Below, in pieces: positions 55,900 to 64,000 of a stretch of DNA of 64,000 nt (position 1 is its first letter; each line of letters opens with the position of its first letter). The stretch lies in contig NZ_VCIA01000001.1 of the NCBI RefSeq assembly GCF_005887555.1, positions 620,001-684,000 of the forward strand, written 5' to 3'. A model generated the notes under the pieces. That model worked only from the letters and a program-made list of their open reading frames with translations. It made no database searches and was not told where the DNA came from. The position numbers were made by a program, and so were the translations under genes. This stretch comes from Lentibacillus cibarius. Lineage in GTDB: Bacteria > Bacillota > Bacilli > Bacillales > Amphibacillaceae.

Positions 55900-57426
55900 T
55901 TACTTCGCCTCCTTAGTAGATTCGTTCGTATTTTTGGAACCTTTCCATTTGATCAATGTCATGATAATACCAATCAACAACGCACCTACAGCAATAAACC
56001 AGCCACCATACAAGATAAATGCATCCGGGTAATTCGCATAATTCCCTGTATCCGTATCAAACTGCTTCAAGATGTTTGTTTTAAATAAATCAAACATCGT
56101 ATAGCCCAGCACAATCGGTGTGATGACACTCAAGCTGAACGTCCACCAACCGCCGAGTCTAATATCAGAAATTTCATTGGCATGGTCCTTGAATTCTCCA
56201 AGCTTACGAAGTACCCAAGCAACAAACACGACTTCAACTAAACCAATAAAGGCAACACCAAATTGGTTAATGAAATAATCTGCCGCGTCAAGGAAGTTCA
56301 AACCACCTCGTGTCGCAAATATCAGCGAAACTAATGCTGCAAATCCACCACCGAACAACACTGCTTTTGCACGGGAAATTTTAAACTTATCGATGAGACC
56401 AGCAACATAAGTTTCAATAATTGATATCAACGACGAAAGCCCGGCTAAAACAAGTGACGCAAAGAATAAAAATCCGAATAACTCATTAAGCGCAGGAAAT
56501 TTATTGATAATTTGAGGGAATACCATGAATGCTAAACCAACTCCCCCTTCGACAACTTTATCAACCGGAACGCCTTCCTGCGCAGCCATAAAACCTAATA
56601 CCGAAAAGACGCCTATCCCACAAAGCAGTTCAAAACTGGAGTTGCCAAATCCAACAATGAAGGCGTTATTTGTTAAATCTGACTTTTTAGGTAAATAACT
56701 AGAATAAGTAATCATTATTGCAAATGCAATGGACATACTAAAGAATATTTGGCCATATGCGGCAACCCAAACTTGCCCATCCATTATGGCACTTAAATCA
56801 GGCGTGAAGAACGCGTTCAATCCTTCGAAAGCACCTGGCAGCGTAATAGCACGAATTACAATGATTAAAAACACGACCACCAATGTAGGAATGAAAATGC
56901 GATTTGCCATTTCAATACCCTTTTTTACGCCTTTATAAAGAACGCCTAAAACAATTAACCAAACAATAATTAAAGGTATAAGAACACCTGGGACGAAACC
57001 TCCAAACTCACCTGGAGCTGTAACTTGCAAATAGTCTCCTGTTAAAAATCCTGGTGTATCCGTGCCCCAGCTTAAGTTGAGGGAAAATATAGAATAGGAT
57101 ATTGCCCAGGCAATGATGACAGAGTAATAGGTCGAAATGACGAATGCGATTAACACGCCCCACCAGCCAATCCATTCGCTTTTTTTGTTCATTCTGCTGT
57201 AGGTCAATGGTGAAGAGCCACGGTATTTATGACCCATGGTGAATTCCATAATTAAAATCGGAATACCTGCTGTCAACAACGCAATAAGGTAGGGAATCAT
57301 AAATGCTCCTCCACCATTTTCATATGCAGTTGCCGGAAAACGCCAAATGTTGCCCAGTCCGACCGCAGAACCTATTGCTGCTAAAATGAAACCCGCTCTT
57401 GTCCCCCATTGAGAACGATTTTCCAT
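55900..57426 (-). CDS. metP: Neurotransmitter:sodium symporter family transporter (MetP-like)
   Basis: A 508-residue membrane protein with about 12 hydrophobic segments. The NSS N-terminal signature WGTRAGFILAAIGSAVGLGN (about residues 7-26) with the unwound TM1 region and WRFP is intact, as is the SSLISIIETYVAGL segment. It likely imports methionine and alanine with Na+, as in MetPS systems; the substrate is inferred from the small-subunit gene metS next to it. AGGGAGG precedes ATG 57426. A consensus promoter and a leader hairpin lie upstream. Confidence 0.88.
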   Translation of the reverse strand: MENRSQWGTRAGFILAAIGSAVGLGNIWRFPATAYENGGGAFMIPYLIALLTAGIPILIMEFTMGHKYRGSSPLTYSRMNKKSEWIGWWGVLIAFVISTYYSVIIAWAISYSIFSLNLSWGTDTPGFLTGDYLQVTAPGEFGGFVPGVLIPLIIVWLIVLGVLYKGVKKGIEMANRIFIPTLVVVFLIIVIRAITLPGAFEGLNAFFTPDLSAIMDGQVWVAAYGQIFFSMSIAFAIMITYSSYLPKKSDLTNNAFIVGFGNSSFELLCGIGVFSVLGFMAAQEGVPVDKVVEGGVGLAFMVFPQIINKFPALNELFGFLFFASLVLAGLSSLISIIETYVAGLIDKFKISRAKAVLFGGGFAALVSLIFATRGGLNFLDAADYFINQFGVAFIGLVEVVFVAWVLRKLGEFKDHANEISDIRLGGWWTFSLSVITPIVLGYTMFDLFKTNILKQFDTDTGNYANYPDAFILYGGWFIAVGALLIGIIMTLIKWKGSKNTNESTKEAK

Positions 57427-57452
57427 TTTCCAGACCTCCCTTTAAGACGTTT

Positions 57453-57472
57453 GCTGCTAAATTCTTAGCAGC
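57453..57472 (-). promoter_or_regulatory. 8-bp perfect hairpin in the metPS leader
   Basis: GCTGCTAA (57453-57460), 4-nt loop, TTAGCAGC (57465-57472). It begins about 13 nt upstream of the Shine-Dalgarno sequence (57433-57439) on the minus-strand mRNA. It may control mRNA stability or translation. Confidence 0.5.
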
Positions 57473-57517
57473 GAATAGTCTTTATAATGTTTATTCTTTT
57501 CTGACATCTATGGTTGT

Positions 57518-57546
57518 ATTATAACGGTACTTCTTCACTATGTCAA
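57518..57546 (-). promoter_or_regulatory. Consensus sigma-A promoter of metPS
   Basis: The minus strand has perfect TTGACA (57541-57546), 17 bp, and perfect TATAAT (57518-57523), about 92 bp before the metP start. The leader is about 85 nt long. Confidence 0.85.
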
Positions 57547-57689
57547 AGGTTCTACTTCAATATTTAGAAGTAACTGAAACTTAATTTTCAAAGAGAGATT
57601 TCGGCTGAAGAGTAAGCTTGGGGCGGTAATAAAAGTCAAATAATAATCAGTGGAGAAATAAAATCCCCCACTGATTGAGTTTCACTTGA

Positions 57690-58481
57690 TTACTTATCCC
57701 TTGTTAAGTCATCTTTCGGTACGGAAATAGATGGATTTTCACTATTACCGCCACCATAAAATTCTGGTATATCACCCATCAGTGCACCACCATCAATATA
57801 AATTTCTGTACTGACGGTGGCGGTATCCGTTGTAAACGGAACAATCACTTGCACGTCCGCCTCGACTTCCACATACAATGACACCCACGAACCATTCAGT
57901 CCAAGGGGTTCTTCTTCACGCTTGACATTCGTCTGTACATTACCGATAAACTCAAAATTGACCGGAATCTTTGGTCCTAAATTAGCTAAAATCGAATTGC
58001 CGGTTGCCTGGCCAATCGGAACTTCCACTACGGTCGGATCTTTTCGTGGCAAGTTTTCTGTTGTATCCTCGAATTCTTCCGGTTCAAAGAGTGAATTCTG
58101 ATAATCTGGCGGTTCGCCGGTGTTCATATACCGAAAGTATTCTTCCACACGATCGGTTGCTACCCTGTTTATTTCACTAACAATGGCAGAATTCCAGTTG
58201 TATGTAGCAACATTGCCGTCATTACTATATGTAATGTTTAATAAATCATCGTAATTATAATTTTCAGCGAACCGGACTGCTGTATTGATTCCTCGAGTGG
58301 CGAATTCGGTCGTTTTTTTTTCAGCAATTTCCATTAGCGTTGGTTTAATACCTTTATCAATGATGACAATACTCAAAAAAATCATCAACACAAACAATAC
58401 TAGCGTTATAACCAAGACGTTCTTAACGGAGAGCGGCTTGCTGGTAATTTTTTTTCTGCTGAATCCCATTCGCTTTCGCAC
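57690..58481 (-). CDS. yunB: Sporulation protein YunB
   Basis: A 263-residue membrane protein with one N-terminal span (about residues 22-43) and a long extracytoplasmic domain. YunB is a sigma-E-controlled sporulation protein in B. subtilis. Matching features are GIKPTLMEIAEKKTTEFATRG-type start of the domain, EVPIGQATGNSILANLGPKIPV and VPFTTDTATVSTEIYIDGG. GTG 58481 follows AGAGGGGGG. No sigma-E promoter was identified. Confidence 0.88.
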   Translation of the reverse strand: MRKRMGFSRKKITSKPLSVKNVLVITLVLFVLMIFLSIVIIDKGIKPTLMEIAEKKTTEFATRGINTAVRFAENYNYDDLLNITYSNDGNVATYNWNSAIVSEINRVATDRVEEYFRYMNTGEPPDYQNSLFEPEEFEDTTENLPRKDPTVVEVPIGQATGNSILANLGPKIPVNFEFIGNVQTNVKREEEPLGLNGSWVSLYVEVEADVQVIVPFTTDTATVSTEIYIDGGALMGDIPEFYGGGNSENPSISVPKDDLTRDK

Positions 58482-58618
58482 ACGGAACCCCCCTCTGAAA
58501 CAGCATATGCTTGTTCCAGGGGGTTAGAATAAGATATTTACGGTCTATTTGCGGGAAGTTCTAAGTTAATTAATCGTGGAAGCTGAGGAGGTATATATGA
58601 CGGGGAACGGCCAATCAT

Positions 58619-58921
58619 CTAAGTTAGTTTCATCAAGGCTTCCTTTCCGGTTATTCCCGGCTCCCAGCCGTACGCACTTGATGCATTCGTTACCTTTTCG
58701 AGTGGCGCATCTAGCAGCTGATCGATTGTTTTAACACCTCTTGCTCTGCCAGCAACTGTTTTTCTGTCCGCAAGTGCTTCATTAAAAAGATCCACATCTA
58801 ATGCACCACACATGATGTAGCCGATATCATTGGAGACGACTAATAAATTAGTTTTAGGAAGTTTCACCGTTACAGCTGTAAAATTCATTCCATCCATTTC
58901 TATCGGGGTTACCGTTACCAT
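58619..58921 (-). CDS. yunC: YunC family protein (DUF1805)
   Basis: A 100-residue soluble DUF1805 protein. The segments LPKTNLLVVSNDIGYIMCGA and NEALADRKTVAGRARGVKTI are diagnostic. Function unknown. It is in the usual yunB-yunC-yunD order. The gap of about 70 bp to yunD and 137 bp to yunB may allow separate expression. Confidence 0.88.
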   Translation of the reverse strand: MVTVTPIEMDGMNFTAVTVKLPKTNLLVVSNDIGYIMCGALDVDLFNEALADRKTVAGRARGVKTIDQLLDAPLEKVTNASSAYGWEPGITGKEALMKLT

Positions 58922-58994
58922 TTTTCAATAAGCCTCCCTTACATTCTTTATCATAAGCTATGCAAAGGAATGGTTTTTTGTCACCGAATTTTTG

Positions 58995-60392
58995 TTAGCT
59001 GCTAAAATAAGTCCTTAGTGTGTAGGTTAGTAAATCCCTCAAAAATTCGGGCAAGAAGTAACGCTTCACCTCGGATCTGGAAACCTCCGGCAGCAATCGA
59101 CCAAATGTGAACGTATCAGCCGTCGCGATATGATATGTTTTATTAGACTTCAATGGCTCCCCTTGATATCTAATCGACCGGACAGATGCATTACCATCTT
59201 CCCTAACAACCGTCTCGACATCCAGTCCTGAAAAAATCATTTTACCTATGACCTCACCCCGGAATCCAAATCCTTTCAGTTTCAGTTCCGTTAAGTCTCT
59301 TGTCAGACACGCGCGAATAACTTCTGTTAGTTCATCGCCGTCCAATTCAACAACACAAGGGTTAATCGGATGAGGACAGATACGGTGGACATCTTTACCG
59401 CTAACATCACCCGCGGGCAATCCGTCCAATAAAACACCTGCATTAAGTATGGCAGCATCCGCTTGCGTCCAATGTTTCATTACATCCGTCAGTTTTTGCA
59501 TTAATTCAGTGTGCTGGAACCATTTTACTTCCAATGATTCTTTCAAGTGCGTGATTGGCTGCTCAAGTAATTGATTCGCTTCGTCGCCTAACTCACGCAA
59601 CGTTTGAACCGTATTCAAATCCTTAGGCAAATGACTGACGTCGTTTGTATACGCCTCCTTCTTCAGAAGTTCCTGGTCAGAATGGTCCCATGTCAGAATG
59701 ACCTCACCAGTAAATGTACAATGTTTTCCCGCTGCCGTAATCACTGTGTCATTAATGGTTTCACCAGTTCTTAATAAGTGATGGGTGTGTCCACCGATAA
59801 TAATATCAATGTCATCAATTCGGCGAGCAATTTCCTGGTCTTCATTTAAACCTAAATGGGACAGAAGTATAATAATATCCGCTTCTTCTTTCACATGATG
59901 AATATATTTATCAAGTGTTTCCAGCGGATCTGAAACATACCAGTCCAAAAGCTCGTAGAAGGCATTGAACGGTGCTGTCAGTCCAATGACACCAACTCGA
60001 ACACCACCAACAGACTGCATAAAGGTAACACGCTGCAACCATTCAGGTTCCTTATCCGTCAAACTGTGTAAATTGCTACAAACGACCTGGAATGTTGCCT
60101 CATTATATAACTCGTGTAAATCCTCATGAGCCATTGTGATTCCTTCATTATTGCCCAATGTCGCCAGATCATAGCCGACATCGTTCATCAACCGAACATT
60201 TGCCTTACCCATAAACGCTTCTGCAATTGGATCTACCCTATCTACATGGTCACCAATATCAACAAGCCAGCATGATTCATTTCCTTGTGTGATTTTTTCT
60301 TTTTGTTCTTTCAAATAACCGGCAACTTGAGGCCAGTTCGAAAAATTACTGTGCAAATCATTTGTATAATAAAAGTGAATTTTTTCCAGCAT
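58995..60392 (-). CDS. yunD: Metallophosphatase / 5'-nucleotidase family protein YunD
   Basis: A 465-residue two-domain calcineurin-type phosphoesterase: metal-binding motifs YYTNDLHSNF, GDHVDR, GNNEG, LLSHLG and GGHTHH in the N-terminal half, and the nucleotidase C-terminal domain (AAILNAGVLLDGLPAGDVS). It has no signal peptide, so it is cytosolic, unlike secreted 5'-nucleotidases. The ATG at 60392 lies 10 nt after GGAG; the ATG at 60401 is only 1 nt from it. The start is 15 bp after the yunE stop, so the two are probably coexpressed. Confidence 0.88.
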   Translation of the reverse strand: MLEKIHFYYTNDLHSNFSNWPQVAGYLKEQKEKITQGNESCWLVDIGDHVDRVDPIAEAFMGKANVRLMNDVGYDLATLGNNEGITMAHEDLHELYNEATFQVVCSNLHSLTDKEPEWLQRVTFMQSVGGVRVGVIGLTAPFNAFYELLDWYVSDPLETLDKYIHHVKEEADIIILLSHLGLNEDQEIARRIDDIDIIIGGHTHHLLRTGETINDTVITAAGKHCTFTGEVILTWDHSDQELLKKEAYTNDVSHLPKDLNTVQTLRELGDEANQLLEQPITHLKESLEVKWFQHTELMQKLTDVMKHWTQADAAILNAGVLLDGLPAGDVSGKDVHRICPHPINPCVVELDGDELTEVIRACLTRDLTELKLKGFGFRGEVIGKMIFSGLDVETVVREDGNASVRSIRYQGEPLKSNKTYHIATADTFTFGRLLPEVSRSEVKRYFLPEFLRDLLTYTLRTYFSS

Positions 60393-60406
60393 TTTTGTCA
60401 TACTCC

Positions 60407-61195
60407 TTACATCAATCCTTCCATAATCAGACGGGCACCGACTAATACCAGTACAATCCGCAACACCCATTCCAGTGCATTACTTGATACTAACTGACTG
60501 ACTTTTGCTCCTAGTGTGCCGCCAATTAAAGCACCCGGAATGAAAATAAGTACATATTGCCATGTGATATGTCCAAGTGCAATATGTGTGCTTGCACTTA
60601 TTATACTAATAAATAAAATCATAAACATCGATGTTGCAGTGGCAATATGAATAGGTAAACCAAAAAGAACTATCATCGCTGGAACCATGATTGCACCACC
60701 ACCAATGCCGAACAAGCCCGAAATCACCCCGACAGTCAATGAAATGAAAAATGCCGGAAGAACTGAAATATATTTAGCAGCTGTCCTCTCTCCTGACTGA
60801 TCTAGATTTCCAGAGCGCTTTCGTTTAATAAAAAAAAGTAATGACAACAAAATCATCAATACTCCGAAATAAAGCGAGAAACTATCAGCGTGTATAAACT
60901 GGTTAAGCCACGATCCCAATATGCCACCCGGTATGCTGCCCAATAACAATAAGCCACCTATCCTATAATGAACACGGCCCTTCTTTATGTAGGCAATTGT
61001 TGATGAACAGGCAGTAAATATCATTGTAATAAGGGAAATCCCGACGATCACCTGTGGCACAGCCCACGCAAAAGCATCTATATAGTGATGCATAAATAGC
61101 ATGGCCGGAATTAAAACAACACCCCCGCCCAATCCAATTAAACTGCCGGTGAATGCAGATAACACGGCAATCACCAAGCAAACAACATAAACCAT
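60407..61195 (-). CDS. yunE: TauE/SafE family membrane transporter YunE
   Basis: A 262-residue TSUP protein with about eight hydrophobic segments and two repeats of the GLGGG/GIGGG type (LIGLGGGVVLIPAM, about residues 19-32; LFGIGGGAIMVPAM, about 163-176). Members export sulfite, sulfoacetate or related anions; the substrate is unknown here. Located upstream of yunD in the same operon-like pair. Confidence 0.9.
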   Translation of the reverse strand: MVYVVCLVIAVLSAFTGSLIGLGGGVVLIPAMLFMHHYIDAFAWAVPQVIVGISLITMIFTACSSTIAYIKKGRVHYRIGGLLLLGSIPGGILGSWLNQFIHADSFSLYFGVLMILLSLLFFIKRKRSGNLDQSGERTAAKYISVLPAFFISLTVGVISGLFGIGGGAIMVPAMIVLFGLPIHIATATSMFMILFISIISASTHIALGHITWQYVLIFIPGALIGGTLGAKVSQLVSSNALEWVLRIVLVLVGARLIMEGLM

Positions 61196-61379
61196 CCTAT
61201 CCCTTCCCTATCGCGCGTATCTTATCCCATCGTAGCACCTATAAGTAAGGAAATACACCAATCCGTTTCTCTTAAGATTCTTTCCCCATATTGAACATAT
61301 TTTCAGACCGCAAAATTGATACTTCTGCATCTTTCAAAAAAAGCTCAAAAAATGAGCTCTTCAAATTTCAGTTAGAAAG

Positions 61380-61411
61380 AAAACCTTGATGCAGTAATGC
61401 ATCAAGGTTTT
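61380..61411 (-). terminator. Rho-independent terminator after sufB
   Basis: AAAACCTTGATGCA and TGCATCAAGGTTTT form a 14-bp perfect stem with a 4-nt loop, 9 bp past the sufB stop. It marks sufB as the last gene of the suf operon here. Confidence 0.9.
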
Positions 61412-61419
61412 AATAAAGT

Positions 61420-62817
61420 TTAGCCAATGGAACCTTCCATTTCCATTTTAATCAGTCGGTTCATTTCAACTGCGTATTCCATTGGAAGTTCTTTTGTGAA
61501 CGGCTCAATGAAGCCCATAACAATCATCTCTGTCGCTTCTTCTTCACCAAGGCCCCTGCTCATTAGATAGAACAGCTGCTCTTCGGAAACTTTGGATACT
61601 TTCGCTTCGTGTTCCAAAGAAATATTGTTGTTATTGATTTCATTATATGGAATGGTATCTGAGGTGGACTCGTTATCCATAATTAACGTATCACATTCAA
61701 TGTTGGAGCGTGCACCTGTTGCTTTGCGTCCAAACTCAACGATACCACGATACGTCACTTTTCCGCCTTGTTTAGAGATTGATTTAGATACGATACTCGA
61801 TGACGTATTTGGAGCCAGATGATGCATTTTAGCACCTGCATCCTGGTGCTGACCACGCCCGGCTAGTGCGATGGACAGCGTATGACCGCGTGCTCCTTCA
61901 CCACGCAACCAAACCGATGGATATTTCATCGTCAATTTTGAACCAAGGTTACCATCAATCCATTCCATTGTTGCATTTTCGCCTGCCGATGCACGTTTTG
62001 TTACCAAGTTATACACATTGTTAGCCCAGTTTTGGATTGTTGTATAACGGCAATAGGCATCTTTATGAATAAAGATTTCAACAACCGCACTATGCAGTGA
62101 ATTGGTTGTGTAAACCGGTGCTGTACAGCCTTCTACATAGTGTACAGATGACCCTTCATCAGCAATAATTAGTGTACGTTCAAATTGTCCCATATTCTCA
62201 GAGTTTATCCGAAAGTATGCTTGCAGTGGTGTTTTAGCCTCAACACCCTTTGGAACATAGATGAATGAGCCCCCGGACCAAACTGCTGAATTCAGTGCGG
62301 CAAACTTGTTATCGGATGGTGGAATGACTTTACCGAAGTATTTTTTGACAAGATCTTCATTTTCTTTCAAAGCTGTATCCGTATCTTTAAAAATGATACC
62401 TAGTTCTTCAAGGTCCTCTTTAAGATTGTGGTACACAACTTCTGATTCATACTGTGCGGATACACCAGCCAAGTATTTTTGCTCGGCTTCCGGAATTCCC
62501 AGCTTATCAAATGTCTGTTTGATTTCATCGGGTACTTCATCCCATGTTTTTCCTTGACGTTCTGAAGGTTTTACATAATATACAATTTCGTCAAAGTTAA
62601 GTTCGGAAAGATCGCCGCCCCATTGTGGCATTGGTTTTTTATAAAATTTCTCCAGCGCGTTCAGCCGGTAGTCCAGCATCCACTGCGGTTCTTCTTTCAT
62701 TCTTGAGATTTCTTCAACTACTTCACGTGTCAACCCTCGACCAGAACGAAACACCGAAACGTCTTTATCATGAAAGCCATACTTATAATCTTCCATTTCT
62801 GGCACTTGTTTTGCCAT
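61420..62817 (-). CDS. sufB: Fe-S cluster assembly scaffold SufB
   Basis: A 465-residue SufBCD-complex scaffold protein. Typical segments are [20 protein letters not shown] near the start, [32 protein letters not shown] with a Cys (about 229-240) and [17 protein letters not shown]. The C-terminal [24 protein letters not shown] motif is visible as [12 protein letters not shown]. It accepts clusters with SufC/SufD, whose genes (as in B. subtilis sufCDSUB) would lie beyond the right edge. Confidence 0.96.
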   Translation of the reverse strand: MAKQVPEMEDYKYGFHDKDVSVFRSGRGLTREVVEEISRMKEEPQWMLDYRLNALEKFYKKPMPQWGGDLSELNFDEIVYYVKPSERQGKTWDEVPDEIKQTFDKLGIPEAEQKYLAGVSAQYESEVVYHNLKEDLEELGIIFKDTDTALKENEDLVKKYFGKVIPPSDNKFAALNSAVWSGGSFIYVPKGVEAKTPLQAYFRINSENMGQFERTLIIADEGSSVHYVEGCTAPVYTTNSLHSAVVEIFIHKDAYCRYTTIQNWANNVYNLVTKRASAGENATMEWIDGNLGSKLTMKYPSVWLRGEGARGHTLSIALAGRGQHQDAGAKMHHLAPNTSSSIVSKSISKQGGKVTYRGIVEFGRKATGARSNIECDTLIMDNESTSDTIPYNEINNNNISLEHEAKVSKVSEEQLFYLMSRGLGEEEATEMIVMGFIEPFTKELPMEYAVEMNRLIKMEMEGSIG

Positions 62818-62933
62818 GAAAAATACCTCCTTTTAAAGTGTACGGATCTTCCAGTACCGGATTTCACAAGCGAAGGATACCACAAGTTTCACCCGGCGCC
62901 GGATAGCGATCTGTTACTTAAGCATTTGACTGC

Positions 62934-64000
<1,067 letters not shown>

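Overview
The window is chromosomal DNA of a low-GC, endospore-forming Gram-positive bacterium of the family Bacillaceae. Evidence is the Bacillus-type 16S and 23S rRNA, sporulation genes (yutH, yhcN-family lipoprotein, lytH, yunB, kapB), the menaquinone operon, the SUF operon, and long stretches collinear with the Bacillus subtilis ytq-ytp-yto-asnB-metK-pckA-ytl-ytk and yug-yui-yum-yut-yun-suf regions. A halophilic relative such as Virgibacillus, Lentibacillus or Oceanobacillus is a reasonable guess, but the genus cannot be fixed by eye.

Layout. 1-4340: minus-strand rRNA operon (partial 23S, tRNA-free spacer, complete 16S, boxA and two tandem promoters). 4831-11092: secreted protein gene, leuS with a leucine T-box, mnmM/ytqB, ytpB and a gamma-carbonic anhydrase. 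11231-19587: asnB, metK under a SAM-I riboswitch, divergent pckA, and a three-gene ABC importer (ytlACD). 19708-22275: ytkD, two unknown genes and an orphan siderophore-type ABC ATPase with a Fur box. 22506-30335: menaquinone locus menF-D-H-B-E with divergent menA and a hotdog thioesterase; menC is absent. 30383-37262: ribU under an FMN riboswitch, M42 peptidase, thioredoxin-like protein, K+ channel yugO, yugN, a frameshifted yugI, and pgi. 37506-45167: patB, an unusual Cu/Zn-SOD-like lipoprotein, kapB, ptsH, deoD, bioY, yuiD, yuiC, yuiB, yumC. 45279-51603: Fe-S genes (yutM, NifU-like yutI), a decayed dapF, yuzD, a 2-hydroxyacid dehydrogenase, yutH, pgpA, yutF, a SufR-like regulator and yutE. 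51661-53356: an intact ISLre2 element with 8-bp target duplications. 53428-64000: small proteins, yutD, a yhcN-family lipoprotein, lytH, the metP-metS transporter, yunB-E, then sufB, sufU and a sufS that runs off the window.

Functional themes are translation and methionine/SAM supply (leuS, metK, mnmM), menaquinone synthesis, gluconeogenesis (pckA, pgi), vitamin uptake (ribU, bioY), Fe-S assembly and sporulation. Control elements readable directly are a T-box with a CTC specifier, SAM-I and FMN riboswitches, a Fur box, several sigma-A promoters and many Rho-independent terminators.

I found no obvious new defence or biosynthetic system; most of the window is conserved core chromosome. The best candidates for a second look are a putative H-type pseudoknot RNA between pgi and patB, a family of dispersed intergenic repeats (one end of which supplies the tail of the dapF remnant), a SufR-like Fe-S regulator near the suf genes, and decay events: dapF with three lesions, yugI with one lost base, and lytH with an apparent ATC start.
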